Positions 42,022 to 50,294 of a stretch of 64,000 nt of DNA are shown one piece after another (the stretch's first letter is position 1; each line of letters opens with the position of its first letter). The DNA is from Opitutaceae bacterium (GTDB lineage Bacteria > Verrucomicrobiota > Verrucomicrobiia > Opitutales > Opitutaceae): positions 55,490 through 119,489 of the forward strand of contig JAHCAZ010000009.1 in assembly GCA_019634615.1 (NCBI GenBank). Reading direction: 5' to 3'. The position numbers and the translations under genes are program-made. Under the pieces are notes generated by a model. That model ran no database searches, was not told where the DNA came from, and was given only the letters and a program-made list of their open reading frames with translations.

Positions 42022-44190
42022 CTAGAAGCGCGTCGTGACGCTCAGGCGGACGGCCAGCGGGGAGCCGGGCGTGATGTTGTTGTTGTTGTGGGCCGAGGCG
42101 AAGTACTCGCGGTCGAGCAGGTTCTCGACGTTGAGCTGCGCGCGGATCCGGTCGTTGACCTTGCAGAAGACGGCGGCATCCACGCGGGCGAAGCCGGGGA
42201 CGCGCACGGTGTTGTCGGTCGAGGTGAAGATCTCGCCGCGGTAGACCCAGCCGAGGCCGAAGCCCCAACGGTCGTCGAGGTCGACACGGTTCCAGAGCGA
42301 GGCGCTGTGGCGCGGGAGCTGGGCAAGGCGGGCGCCGGCCTGGATGGTGGCCGACTGCGTGGAAAGGATCTCGCCCTCCTGGTAGGCATAGCCGGCGGTC
42401 ACGCTCCAGCGCTCGTGCACGCGGCCGGAGAGGCCGAGCTCGAGACCCTCGGTGCGCTGGCCGTCGACGAGGATCGAGCGCGTGGCGTCGGCCGGATCGG
42501 CCACGACGACGTTGCGGCGGTCCAGGCGGTAGAGCGCCGAGGTGAAGGAGAGATCGGGGCGCAGGTCCCACTTGAGGCCGAGCTCGAGGTTCTCGAACTT
42601 CTCGGGATCAAACACGCGGTTCGTGACCGTCAGCGAGGCGAGCTGTTCACCGGCGCGCGGCACGCTGGCCTCGGAGTAGCTGGCATAGACGGAGGCCGTC
42701 GGGACGGGTTTCCAGATGAGGCCGGCGCGCGGCGAGACGAGCTCGTCGCCCTGCGCGATCGTGGCCCCTGTGCGGTTGTTGCGGAAATCGATGTCGAAGT
42801 TCTCGAGGCGCGCACCCAGCACGGCCTGGAGCTGCGGCAGGAGGGTGATCTGGTCCTGCAGGTAGACGGCGGCGGACTCGGCGACGCCGTGGTTGTTGTT
42901 GTCGGTGGCGCTCGGCTGGAACGTGACGGGCAACGTGTAGCGCGGGTTCGACACCGGCACGGACACCGACGTGGTCGTCGGGCTGACCGCGGTGAAATAT
43001 CCGGTCTGGCGCAGGTTGTCGGTGGTCTGCCGGCCGAGCTCGAGGCCGAACAGGAGCACGTGCTCGAGGCTGCCGGTGGTGACGGTGCGGATGAGGTCGG
43101 TCTGGTTGAAGAGATTCTCGCGGTCGGTCGCGTTGTTGTAGGCCGAGAGGGCCACCGTGGTGCCGGCGGCGTTCACGGCGCCGGGGAAGACGTTCTGGTA
43201 GGACTTGTCGTAGTTGGCGAAGCGCGTGGTGTTGCGCAGGGTGAGGCCGTTGCCGAAGTCGTGGTTCAGCGCGGCGTTGAAGGCGCGGACCGTGGCGGTG
43301 ACGGGGCTTTGTTCCGGGGCGCCGAAGAACGTCTCCGGGGCGGTCGCGAGGGGGCGGCCCTGATAGGAGGGCACGCCGCGGTCGGCGACGCGCTCGTCGT
43401 GGAAATACTCAAAGCCGGCGCGCAGGGTGGTGCGCGGGGCGAGCTGGGCGGCGACGGTGGGATTGACGCCGTAGCGGAGGAGGGTGAAGCCGTCGCGGTA
43501 GCTGGCGGAGTCCTCGTAGAGGGCGTTCACGCGGACGGCGAGGCGGTCGGAGACTGGCTGGCCGAGGTCGAGAGTGGCGCGGTACTGTTCCCAGGCGCCG
43601 ACCGTGAAGGCGAGCTCGCGGACCGGGGTGGGGCGGGCCTGCTTGGTGACGCGGTTGATGAGGCCGCCGGGGCCGCCGCGGCCGAAGATCATCGCGTTGG
43701 GGCCCTTGATGGCCTCGATGCGGTCGACGTTGTAGAAGTCGCGCAGGTACTCGACGTCGTCGCGCACGCCGTCGAGGAAGAAGCTGGCGGTCGAGCTGTT
43801 GCCGCGGAGGACCGGCGTGTCGCGGTTGCCCTCGCCCTGGGCGATGCCGACGCCGGGCATGAAGCGGACGGCGTCACCCATGCTGCGCATGGCCTGGTCG
43901 TCAATCAGTTCGCGGGTCACGACGGCGATGGACTGGGGGACGTCAACCAGCGGGGTCTCGGTTTTCATCGCGGTCGTGCCCTGGCGAGCCTGGTAACCGG
44001 TGGCGGTGCCTTGGCTGCCATAGACCTCCATTTCGGCGAGGACGACGGGATCGGCATTCATGTCGTAGACGAGATCGTCGTCCTTGCCGCCCGCCGCGGC
44101 GGAGATCGTGGGCAGCAGCGCGAGGGCCGAGGCCAGAATACACGGGCCGTAGAAGCGGCCGGGAATGAAAGGGATCGAGATCGGATTCAT
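42022..44190 (-). CDS. TonB-dependent siderophore receptor
   Basis: 722 aa. Signal peptide to about residue 32 (ALALLPTISAAAG), energising TonB box region, then a plug domain with VPQSIAVVTRELIDDQAMRS, NVDRIEAIKGPNAMIFGRGG and PGGLINRVTKQ, the pattern of ferric-siderophore receptors (FpvA/FhuE type). Barrel ends NLLDREYFASAHNNNNITPG and a terminal Phe. A candidate iron-box-like sequence lies upstream. Neighbouring TonB receptor and PepSY protein support iron uptake. Confidence 0.92.
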   Translation of the reverse strand: MNPISIPFIPGRFYGPCILASALALLPTISAAAGGKDDDLVYDMNADPVVLAEMEVYGSQGTATGYQARQGTTAMKTETPLVDVPQSIAVVTRELIDDQAMRSMGDAVRFMPGVGIAQGEGNRDTPVLRGNSSTASFFLDGVRDDVEYLRDFYNVDRIEAIKGPNAMIFGRGGPGGLINRVTKQARPTPVRELAFTVGAWEQYRATLDLGQPVSDRLAVRVNALYEDSASYRDGFTLLRYGVNPTVAAQLAPRTTLRAGFEYFHDERVADRGVPSYQGRPLATAPETFFGAPEQSPVTATVRAFNAALNHDFGNGLTLRNTTRFANYDKSYQNVFPGAVNAAGTTVALSAYNNATDRENLFNQTDLIRTVTTGSLEHVLLFGLELGRQTTDNLRQTGYFTAVSPTTTSVSVPVSNPRYTLPVTFQPSATDNNNHGVAESAAVYLQDQITLLPQLQAVLGARLENFDIDFRNNRTGATIAQGDELVSPRAGLIWKPVPTASVYASYSEASVPRAGEQLASLTVTNRVFDPEKFENLELGLKWDLRPDLSFTSALYRLDRRNVVVADPADATRSILVDGQRTEGLELGLSGRVHERWSVTAGYAYQEGEILSTQSATIQAGARLAQLPRHSASLWNRVDLDDRWGFGLGWVYRGEIFTSTDNTVRVPGFARVDAAVFCKVNDRIRAQLNVENLLDREYFASAHNNNNITPGSPLAVRLSVTTRF

Positions 44191-44246
44191 TGGAAATGGG
44201 TCTTAATAGCGAACAGGTCTCAATAGCACAAATCGATGGAATGCCG

Positions 44247-44285
44247 TCAATGATTATTTTGAGAAAGCATCTCAGTCTCATTAAA
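44247..44285 (-). promoter_or_regulatory. Candidate Fur-like operator upstream of the siderophore receptor
   Basis: An AT-rich island in otherwise GC-rich sequence. On the minus strand it reads AATGAGACTGAGATGCTTTC followed by TCAAAATAATCATTG; the last part resembles half of a Fur box (GATAATGATAATCATTATC). It also overlaps the region before aroB. Match is partial and untested. Confidence 0.35.
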
Positions 44286-44314
44286 GATGGCAATTGACGT
44301 CACTGACTGACAAG

Positions 44315-45421
44315 ATGTTAAATGCGCCCATGCCTGATTCGCTTTTGGTCAATCTCAACGAACGGAGTTATGAAATCCGGTTCGGTGGACGATTGACGGA
44401 GGCGGTCCAAGGCACGGTGCGCGAGCTGCGGGAGACGGGAAAAGCGGTGGCGGTGCTGACGGATGCGAACATCGCCAGCCGACTGGGCGCCGAATTGACG
44501 GCAATGTTTGGCGACGCGCCCCGCTGTGTCGTCGCGGCGGGCGAAGGGGCGAAGTCGCTGGCGGGACTCGGGACGGTGCTCGAGTTTCTGGCGGAGAAGC
44601 GCATCGACCGCGGTGGCGTGCTCTTTGCGGTGGGTGGCGGCGTGATCGGCGACCTTGGCGGCTTCGCGGCGGCCAGCTACCTGCGCGGCATTTCGTTTTA
44701 CCAAGTCCCGACGACGCTGCTCGCGATGGTGGACAGCTCGGTCGGCGGCAAGACCGGCATCAACCTCGCTGCGGGCAAGAACCTCGCCGGCGCGTTTCAT
44801 CAGCCGAAGGGCGTCTTCATCGCCACCGATCTCCTGCGCACGCTGCCGGCCCGCGAGTTCGCCGCCGGGATGGCCGAGGTCATCAAGTACGGCCTCCTCG
44901 GCGAGGCGGCCCTGTTCGAACGCCTCGAGCGCAGCCCGCTCACCGTGGCGAGCGACGACCTGGCGGCCGTGATCCGGCGCTGCTGCGCAATCAAGGCCAA
45001 GATCGTCGAGGCTGACGAACGCGAGCTCGCCCGCGAGGGCGGCCGCGCCCTGTTGAATCTCGGCCACACCTTCGGCCACGCCATCGAGCAGGCAGCCGGC
45101 TACGGCGAGTATCTCCACGGCGAGGCCATCGCGATCGGCCTGGTGGCGGCCGCCCGCCTTTCGCACCGCCTCGGGCTCGTGCCGGAGAGCGTGATCGGGC
45201 GCGTCGAGCGTGTCCTCGCGGCGCATGCCCTGCCGGTGCGGCTGTCGGCGCCGTTGCCGCTCGCGACCCTCATGGCTGCCGTCGCCCGCGACAAGAAGGT
45301 GCGCGGCGGCCTCCCGCGCTTCGTGGTCCTCAATCGCGTCGGCGAGGCTGCCACCCGCGACGGCGTTCCCGCCGAGTTGGCCGAGGAGTGTTTCCGGTCC
45401 GTTGGATCGGCGGCCCGTTGA
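44315..45421 (+). CDS. aroB: 3-dehydroquinate synthase
   Basis: About 368 aa. NAD-binding and active-site blocks: DRGGVLFAVGGGVIGDLGGF, SFYQVPTTLLAMVDSSVGGK, TGINLAAGKNLAGAFHQP and EVIKYGLLGEAALFE; zinc ligands in LLNLGHTFGHAIEQ and GEYLHGEAIAIGL. Second enzyme of the shikimate pathway, converts DAHP to dehydroquinate. ATG 44315 is used; ATG 44330 (MPDSLLVNLNERSYEIRFG) is equally possible and gives the commoner family N-terminus. Divergent from the siderophore receptor gene. Confidence 0.95.
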   Translation: MLNAPMPDSLLVNLNERSYEIRFGGRLTEAVQGTVRELRETGKAVAVLTDANIASRLGAELTAMFGDAPRCVVAAGEGAKSLAGLGTVLEFLAEKRIDRGGVLFAVGGGVIGDLGGFAAASYLRGISFYQVPTTLLAMVDSSVGGKTGINLAAGKNLAGAFHQPKGVFIATDLLRTLPAREFAAGMAEVIKYGLLGEAALFERLERSPLTVASDDLAAVIRRCCAIKAKIVEADERELAREGGRALLNLGHTFGHAIEQAAGYGEYLHGEAIAIGLVAAARLSHRLGLVPESVIGRVERVLAAHALPVRLSAPLPLATLMAAVARDKKVRGGLPRFVVLNRVGEAATRDGVPAELAEECFRSVGSAAR

Positions 45422-45463
45422 GAATGAAGTGACATTTCCCCATTTCGGCCTAGAACGGGGAGC

Positions 45464-46093
45464 ATGGCAGCCACCGACGAAGGCATCGTCCGCGAATACT
45501 TCGAGCAGAACGGCTTCCTGGTCCGCCAACTGCGGAAATACCAGGTGCAATCCCGGCGCAAGACCAGCGCCGAGGAGGTGGATCTCCTCGTCTTCAACCC
45601 CTCGTGGGAGCACGGCTCGCGCAAGCCGGACTTTTTCCTCTTCTCCAACGAGCTCCCCTTCATCCAGAAGGCCGTCGTGGCGGTGAAGGCCTGGCACACG
45701 GGTGTGTTCACGCCGACGATGCTGCGCAGCAGCCCGGAGATCTTCGGCTTCCTCGAGGAGAACGTGCTCAAGAACGTGACGCGCTTTTTCCCGCCGCCGG
45801 CGCCGGGCGAGGGCGACGTGACCAAGATCCTCGTCCTGCCCAGCCTCCCGACCGCCGAGCCGTTCCGCTCGCAGAGCATCGCGCTGCTGAAGGAGCGCGG
45901 CGTGGACGCGATCATCTCGTTCCGCTCGATGCTCCTCGACCTCCTCGACAAGATCGAGGTCAACCAGAACTACACGAAGAGCGACACCCTGCAGGTCATG
46001 CGCCTGATGAAGAATTACGATCTCCTCAAGGACACGCAGCTCGACATGTTCCCCGAGCGCCTCGGCGGCGCGGGCCGAAAGGTGAAAGCCTGA
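45464..46093 (+). CDS. Conserved hypothetical protein, nuclease-fold-like
   Basis: 209 aa. Ribosome site GGGGAG just before ATG. N-terminal VREYFEQNGFLVRQLRKYQV, then EEVDLLVFNPSWEHGSRKPD and QKAVVAVKAWHTGVFTP. The spacing of Glu-Val-Asp and a later AVVAVKAW (E/D-x-K-like) block recalls PD-(D/E)xK endonuclease folds, but the catalytic set is not convincing. Then helical SIALLKERGVDAIISFRSML and LQVMRLMKNYDLLKD. Located between aroB and lpxA with close spacing (3 bp to lpxA), so it probably belongs to that operon. Function not recognised. Confidence 0.7.
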   Translation: MAATDEGIVREYFEQNGFLVRQLRKYQVQSRRKTSAEEVDLLVFNPSWEHGSRKPDFFLFSNELPFIQKAVVAVKAWHTGVFTPTMLRSSPEIFGFLEENVLKNVTRFFPPPAPGEGDVTKILVLPSLPTAEPFRSQSIALLKERGVDAIISFRSMLLDLLDKIEVNQNYTKSDTLQVMRLMKNYDLLKDTQLDMFPERLGGAGRKVKA

Positions 46094-46096
46094 GCC

Positions 46097-46861
46097 ATGG
46101 CGACCAGCATTCATCCGACGGCGATCGTGGAGCCGGGCGCACAAATGGGCGCCGATTGCGAGATCCAGGCCGGGGCCGTCATCACGCGGCACTGCATCCT
46201 CGGCGACCGCGTGGTCGTCCATCCGTACGCGGTCGTGGGCGGCGATCCCCAGTACCTGAAATTTGACCGCGCCACGCCGGCCGGGGTGCGCGTCGGCGCG
46301 GGCACGGTCATCCGCGAGCACGTCACGATCAACCGCTCGATCCACGCCGGCGAGGCCACGGTGGTCGGCGAAAACTGCTTTCTCATGGCGGCGAGCCACG
46401 TCGCGCACGACTGCGTCGTCGGCAATCAGGTCGTGCTCGCCAACGACGCCATGCTCGCCGGCCACGTGAGCGTCGGCGACCACACGTTCGTCGGCGGTGG
46501 CGCCGGTATCCATCAGTTCTGCCGCATCGGCGAGAGCGTGATGGTCGCCGGGCTGGCGCGCCTCACGAAGGACGTCTCGCCGTTCGTGATGGTGGCGGAG
46601 CGCGACGAGGTGATCGGTTTCAACGGCGTCGGCCTCAAGCGCCGCGGTTTCCCGCGCCCGGCCATCGTCGAGCTGAAGGCGGCCTTCCAGGAGATCTTCT
46701 TCACCCCGGGGAACATCCGGCACGTCGCGGCGACGCTGCTCGCCTCGGGTCGCTTCACCAGCGCCGAGGCGCGGCGCTTCCTCGAGTTCTTCGCCGGCGG
46801 CAAGCGCAGCTTCGCGCGGGCCCGGCGGGCGGGCGGCGGCGAGACCGACGATGGGTCCTGA
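46097..46861 (+). CDS. lpxA: UDP-N-acetylglucosamine acyltransferase
   Basis: 254 aa. Left-handed parallel beta-helix hexapeptides start at once (TSIHPTAIVEPGAQMGADCE), with HPYAVVGGDPQYLKF and the catalytic His in MAASHVAHDCVVGNQVVLAN. IHQFCRIGESVMVAGLARLT and GFNGVGLKRRGFPRPAI are diagnostic of LpxA. It transfers a hydroxyacyl chain to UDP-GlcNAc, the first step of lipid A synthesis. No lpxD, fabZ or lpxB neighbours are visible here. It overlaps pdxA by 11 bp. Confidence 0.95.
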   Translation: MATSIHPTAIVEPGAQMGADCEIQAGAVITRHCILGDRVVVHPYAVVGGDPQYLKFDRATPAGVRVGAGTVIREHVTINRSIHAGEATVVGENCFLMAASHVAHDCVVGNQVVLANDAMLAGHVSVGDHTFVGGGAGIHQFCRIGESVMVAGLARLTKDVSPFVMVAERDEVIGFNGVGLKRRGFPRPAIVELKAAFQEIFFTPGNIRHVAATLLASGRFTSAEARRFLEFFAGGKRSFARARRAGGGETDDGS

Positions 46862-47792
46862 GCTCGCACTGACCTGCGGCGATCCCGCCGGCGTCGGCCC
46901 CGAGATCATCGCGGCTTGGCTGCGCGCCGAGCCGCCCGCGGCGGGCGCCTTCGCGGTCATCGGCCCGGAGCGCTGGCTCGAGACGCTGCCCGCGACGGTG
47001 CGAAAACTCCCGGTCGGCATCGCGGACTATGCCGCCCATCCCGGGCAGCCGGACGGCGAGAGCGCGCTCGTGGCCTGGGCCGCGATGGAACGCGCCGCGG
47101 CGGGTTGTCAGTCGGGCGAGTTTGCCGGTGTCGTCACCGGGCCGGTCAGCAAGGCGGGCCTGGCCGCGATCGGTTATGAATGGCCGGGCCAGACCGAGTT
47201 CTTCGCCGCCCGCTGGGGCGGCGATCCCGTGATGGCCTTTTGCGGCGGGCGCCTGCGCGTCGTGCTGGCCACCTGGCACGTGCCCCTCTGCGAGGTGCCG
47301 CAGCTGCTGGGGCCGCAGCTCCTGCACCGCACCGTCGCCGCCGCGCAGGAGCTGGCGCGCGCCGATGGCGTGGCGGCGCCGCGCATCGGCGTCTGCGGGC
47401 TCAATCCCCACGCCGGCGAGGGCGGCCTGCTCGGCGAGGAGGAACGCGACTTCATCAACCCGGCGCTGGCCAAGCTGCGGGGCGAGTTCCCCGCGCTCTC
47501 GTCCTGCCAGCCCGGCGACACGCTGTTCGCGCGCGCGCTGCGCGGCGAATACGACGTGGTGGTGGCGCTCTACCACGACCAGGGGCTCGCGCCGCTGAAG
47601 ACCGTCGATTTCGACGAGTCCGTGAACGTCACCCTCGGCCTGCCCCACGTGCGCACAAGCCCGGACCACGGCACGGCCTTCGGCATCGCGGGCCAGGGCC
47701 TGGCCCGCACCACCAGTTTCGCCAACGCCGTCAAGGTCGCCCGGCGTCTGGTCGCGATCCGCAGAAATAAGCGCAACGCAGAGGCCCGATGA
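46851..47792 (+). CDS. pdxA: 4-hydroxythreonine-4-phosphate dehydrogenase
   Basis: 313 aa. Motifs: LALTCGDPAGVGPEIIAAWL, VTGPVSKAGLAAIGY, WPGQTEFFAARWGGDPVMAF, VCGLNPHAGEGGLLGEEE, VVALYHDQGLAPLKTVDF and NVTLGLPHVRTSPDHGTAF. Oxidises 4-phosphohydroxy-L-threonine in vitamin B6 synthesis. Shares 11 bp with lpxA, so they are co-translated. The last codons run close to the 200-bp region before the sigma-54 activator gene. Confidence 0.96.
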   Translation: MGPELALTCGDPAGVGPEIIAAWLRAEPPAAGAFAVIGPERWLETLPATVRKLPVGIADYAAHPGQPDGESALVAWAAMERAAAGCQSGEFAGVVTGPVSKAGLAAIGYEWPGQTEFFAARWGGDPVMAFCGGRLRVVLATWHVPLCEVPQLLGPQLLHRTVAAAQELARADGVAAPRIGVCGLNPHAGEGGLLGEEERDFINPALAKLRGEFPALSSCQPGDTLFARALRGEYDVVVALYHDQGLAPLKTVDFDESVNVTLGLPHVRTSPDHGTAFGIAGQGLARTTSFANAVKVARRLVAIRRNKRNAEAR

Positions 47793-47953
47793 GTTGACGG
47801 ATAGTCCGGGTCCGGTCGGGCGGGCCTGATGCGGGAATCATGCAACGACCTGGGAGGCAGGCGATTGCCAGGGAGAATCCCCGCGCGGTCGCCTGGCTTC
47901 GTCGGTGCGGCGGGCGTTCGCCGCGGCGGCGCGCGTGCGCGCCCCGGCTTGAC

Positions 47954-47969
47954 GGGCGCAATTCTTGCG
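47954..47969 (+). promoter_or_regulatory. Candidate sigma-54 (-24/-12) promoter before the activator gene
   Basis: GGGCGCAATTCTTGCG has GG and GC dinucleotides separated by 10 bp (47955-56 and 47967-68) and a good TTGC element. It overlaps a small inverted repeat (GCGCAA-TTC-TTGCGC), so chance is possible. It would imply autoregulation. Confidence 0.4.
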
Positions 47970-47999
47970 CGCCCGGGCGATCCGAGCGATGGATGAGGC

Positions 48000-49016
48000 A
48001 TGTCGGATTCACGAGACGGCGGTGCAGGCGGGCAGGGGGCGCGGCTGGAAATGACCCGCACGCCGGAACGGCGCGATCCCCTCCTGCTCATGGGCGAGAG
48101 CGCGACGATCCGCCGGGTGCAGGCCATGGCCGAGGGGGTGGCGGCAACCGACGTCACGGTGCTGATCGAGGGCGAGAGCGGCACGGGTAAGGAACTCGTC
48201 GCCCGCACGATCCATCGCCACAGCGCGCGGGCGGCCAAGCCGTTCATCTTCGTGAATTGCGCGGCGCTGCCGGAGCAGCTCGTCGAGGCCGAGCTGTTCG
48301 GCTACCGCAAGGGCGCGTTCACGGACGCGCGCGCCGACAAGCTGGGGCGCTTCCAGCTCGCCGACGGCGGGACGCTCTTCCTCGACGAGATCGGCGACCT
48401 GTCGCCGAAGGGGCAGGGCGACCTGCTGCGCGTGCTCGAGGACGGCGCGTTCCGCATGGTCGGCGGGACCGAGCTCATCCGGGTCGACGTGCGCATCGTC
48501 GCCGCGACCAACAAGGACCTGCGCGAGGCGGTGGCCGCGGGCCGCTACCGCGAGGATCTCTTCTACCGCCTGCACGTCGTGCCGATCAAGATCCCGCCGC
48601 TGCGCGAGCGCAGCGAGGACATCCCGGTGCTGGTGGAGGCGTTCGTCGCCCAGTTCTGCGCCAAGCACCGTCGCCGGCTCAAGCGCCTCGCGCCGGAGGC
48701 GATGCGCCTGTGCCAGCGCTTCCCCTGGCCCGGCAACGTGCGGCAATTGCGCAACGTGCTCGAGCACCTCGTGGTCACGACCCCGGCCGCGGCGATCGGC
48801 CCCGACGACCTGCCTGATTACGTCCGCGGCCATGAACACCATTCGCCCGAGTTCAGCCTCCGGCCTGGCGTGACGATCGCCGAGGCGGAACGCCTGCTCA
48901 TCGAGCAGACCCTGCGGCACGTCACCACCCGCCGCCACGAGGCGGCCCGCCTCCTCGGGATCAGCCGGCGGACGCTGCAGTACAAGCTTCGCCGCTACGG
49001 CATCCGCGTCGGTTGA
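48000..49016 (+). CDS. Sigma-54-interacting transcriptional activator without sensor domain
   Basis: 338 aa, only an AAA+ domain and a C-terminal Fis-type helix-turn-helix. Walker A IEGESGTGKELVARTIH near residue 57, Walker B in GGTLFLDEIGDLSPKGQG, sensor/Arg finger VRIVAATNKDL and PLRERSEDIPVLVEAF, PWPGNVRQLRNVLEHL, and a HTH RRHEAARLLGISRRTLQYKL. The sigma-54-contacting loop reads GAFTDA instead of GAFTGA. With no N-terminal regulatory domain it is probably controlled by level or a partner, in the style of PspF. Confidence 0.9.
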   Translation: MSDSRDGGAGGQGARLEMTRTPERRDPLLLMGESATIRRVQAMAEGVAATDVTVLIEGESGTGKELVARTIHRHSARAAKPFIFVNCAALPEQLVEAELFGYRKGAFTDARADKLGRFQLADGGTLFLDEIGDLSPKGQGDLLRVLEDGAFRMVGGTELIRVDVRIVAATNKDLREAVAAGRYREDLFYRLHVVPIKIPPLRERSEDIPVLVEAFVAQFCAKHRRRLKRLAPEAMRLCQRFPWPGNVRQLRNVLEHLVVTTPAAAIGPDDLPDYVRGHEHHSPEFSLRPGVTIAEAERLLIEQTLRHVTTRRHEAARLLGISRRTLQYKLRRYGIRVG

Positions 49017-49058
49017 GATCGCACGGGCCGGCAAAGTTTGCACCCGGCATCGCGGAGG

Positions 49059-49074
49059 TGGTGCAGAAATTGCG
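49059..49074 (+). promoter_or_regulatory. Candidate sigma-54 promoter downstream of the activator gene (1)
   Basis: TGGTGCAGAAATTGCG fits YTGGYACRNNNNTTGCW except for G for A at one place and the final base: GG at 49060-61 and GC at 49072-73, spacing 10. Lies 42 bp past the activator stop. Confidence 0.5.
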
Positions 49075-49118
49075 CCATCGCGAAATGCCGGCGGCGCCGG
49101 CGCGCGGCGCGATTTGGT

Positions 49119-49130
49119 CGAACCGGTTCG
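49119..49130. promoter_or_regulatory. Perfect 12-bp palindrome, candidate activator site
   Basis: CGAACCGGTTCG is self-complementary and lies between the two candidate sigma-54 elements. Fis-type HTH dimers bind such palindromes as upstream activating sites. No further copy was searched for. Confidence 0.35.
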
Positions 49131-49161
49131 TCTGCAAGGGTTAGCGGCGGGATCGGCCCGG

Positions 49162-49177
49162 CGGCACGGCACCTGCA
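49162..49177 (+). promoter_or_regulatory. Candidate sigma-54 promoter before the Ala/Pro-rich small gene (2)
   Basis: CGGCACGGCACCTGCA keeps the GGCACG core and TGCA; GG at 49163-64 and GC at 49175-76, 10 bp apart. The predicted start site would lie about 40 bp before ATG 49227. Confidence 0.5.
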
Positions 49178-49226
49178 AGGAGAACGGTGCGCCCGTCGTG
49201 GGCGCATTCAACCAAGACCAGATCCT

Positions 49227-49412
49227 ATGAACACCACTTCCTCCATTCCCGCTGTCGCGACGCCTGCTCCGGCCGCGACGCCATCCAACGTGCCCGCGCC
49301 GGCTGCGGCCGTCCCGAGCCGGCCTCAACCGGCGAAGACGGGCAAAGGCCGCTTCGGTCGCAAGTCCGCCGGCTCCCCCGCGCCCGCCCCGGTCCCCGCC
49401 GCCAAGCCGTGA
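49227..49412 (+). CDS. Small Ala/Pro-rich protein, 61 aa
   Basis: Starts MNTTSSIPAVATPAPAATPS and ends GRFGRKSAGSPAPAPVPAAK plus P. Almost entirely Ala, Pro, Ser and Thr with a short basic centre (KTGKGRFGRK). No similarity recognised. The gene follows a candidate sigma-54 promoter and precedes a strong hairpin, so a short transcript of about 290 bases is likely. It could be a genuine small protein or a coding-looking leader. Confidence 0.5.
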   Translation: MNTTSSIPAVATPAPAATPSNVPAPAAAVPSRPQPAKTGKGRFGRKSAGSPAPAPVPAAKP

Positions 49413-49447
49413 GGCCGCAACCGGAGACTGCAGACCGCTGAACCCAC

Positions 49448-49480
49448 CGATGGCGGCCGGCGCGATGCCGGCCGCCATCG
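49448..49480 (+). terminator. Strong hairpin, probable intrinsic terminator
   Basis: Perfect 14-bp stem CGATGGCGGCCGGC with a GCGAT loop, followed by TCATTTC rather than a full T-run. Ends the transcript of the Ala/Pro-rich small gene before the zinc-ribbon gene. Confidence 0.65.
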
Positions 49481-49508
49481 TCATTTCTCCACCGCACGCC
49501 TTCATTCC

Positions 49509-49838
49509 ATGGATAACCTGATCGAGACCCTCCACCTCCTGCAGCAACAGCAACGCCGTCCGGTGGCCGCGCGGGTCGGCGCGTTGAACGTCGCCGAGCT
49601 GCGGGCCCGCGTCCCGGCGCCCGTGCTGGCGCACTTCGACCGCCTGACCGCGCACGGCCGCAAGGCCGTCGCCGACGTGCGCCACGGCGTCTGCGGCGCC
49701 TGTCACCTGCGCCTGCCGCAGGCCACCGCCTGCAACCTCGCGCAGCGCCACGAGCTGCGGTTCTGCGAGCACTGCGGCGCATACCTGCGTTTCGTCGAGG
49801 ATCCGACGCCGGCGAGTCCCGTGGCCTCCGTCGCCTGA
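49509..49838 (+). CDS. C4-type zinc-ribbon protein
   Basis: 109 aa. N-terminal helical part (MDNLIETLHLLQQQQRRPV), then a four-cysteine ribbon: CGACHLRLPQ and ELRFCEHCGAYLRF. The spacing of about 20 residues between CxxC pairs fits the C4-type zinc-ribbon domain of DksA/TraR-like or YbiJ-type nucleic-acid or RNAP-binding proteins. Upstream hairpin isolates it from the small gene. Cytoplasmic; partner unknown. Confidence 0.75.
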   Translation: MDNLIETLHLLQQQQRRPVAARVGALNVAELRARVPAPVLAHFDRLTAHGRKAVADVRHGVCGACHLRLPQATACNLAQRHELRFCEHCGAYLRFVEDPTPASPVASVA

Positions 49839-49889
49839 TCCGCTCCGCGCGCTTGCTCTCGGCGGGACCTGGGCAATAGTCCCGGGTCC

Positions 49890-50294
49890 ATGTCCCCCGC
49901 CACCGCCACTCCCGTCCCTTCCGCCTCCGCGCCCGCGGCGGCGGCCGTGGTCGTGCGCGAGGGCAACGAGAACCTCATCCGCCTGACCGAGGCCGCCGGG
50001 CGCAAGGCCGCTGCCCTGGCCGCCCGCGAAAAACAGGGCGACTACCTGCGCATCGCGATCAACGGCGGCGGCTGCAACGGCTTGAGCTACAAGCTCCGTT
50101 TCACGGCCGAGCCGCGCCGGGGCGACATCCTCGTCCGGACCGCGGGGATCCCGGTGCTGGTCGATAGCAAGACCGCGCTCTATCTCAAGGGCACCGTGCT
50201 CGATTACTCGGACAAGATGATCGCGGGCGGATTCAAGTTCTCGAATCCCAACGCGAAGGCCAGCTGCTCGTGCGGCGAGAGCTTCAGCGTCTAG
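49890..50294 (+). CDS. Fe-S cluster carrier, HesB/IscA/ErpA family
   Basis: 134 aa. Conserved cysteines in INGGGCNGLSYKLRFT and the C-terminal CSCGESFSV; VLVDSKTALYLKGTVLDYSD and FKFSNPNAKASC are also standard for A-type carriers. The first 30 residues are Ala/Pro/Ser-rich and extend the usual core of about 105 aa. Carries [2Fe-2S] or [4Fe-4S] clusters to apoproteins. The suf genes are about 11 kb downstream. Confidence 0.9.
   Translation: MSPATATPVPSASAPAAAAVVVREGNENLIRLTEAAGRKAAALAAREKQGDYLRIAINGGGCNGLSYKLRFTAEPRRGDILVRTAGIPVLVDSKTALYLKGTVLDYSDKMIAGGFKFSNPNAKASCSCGESFSV

Noticed and set aside
42016..44226. 736-codon frame antisense to the siderophore receptor
   Set aside because: Mirror frame of a clear TonB receptor with signal peptide and C-terminal Phe; composition artefact.
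44318..47020. 900-codon minus-strand frame over aroB, lpxA and the unknown gene
   Set aside because: Mirror of three genes on the plus strand; no domain.
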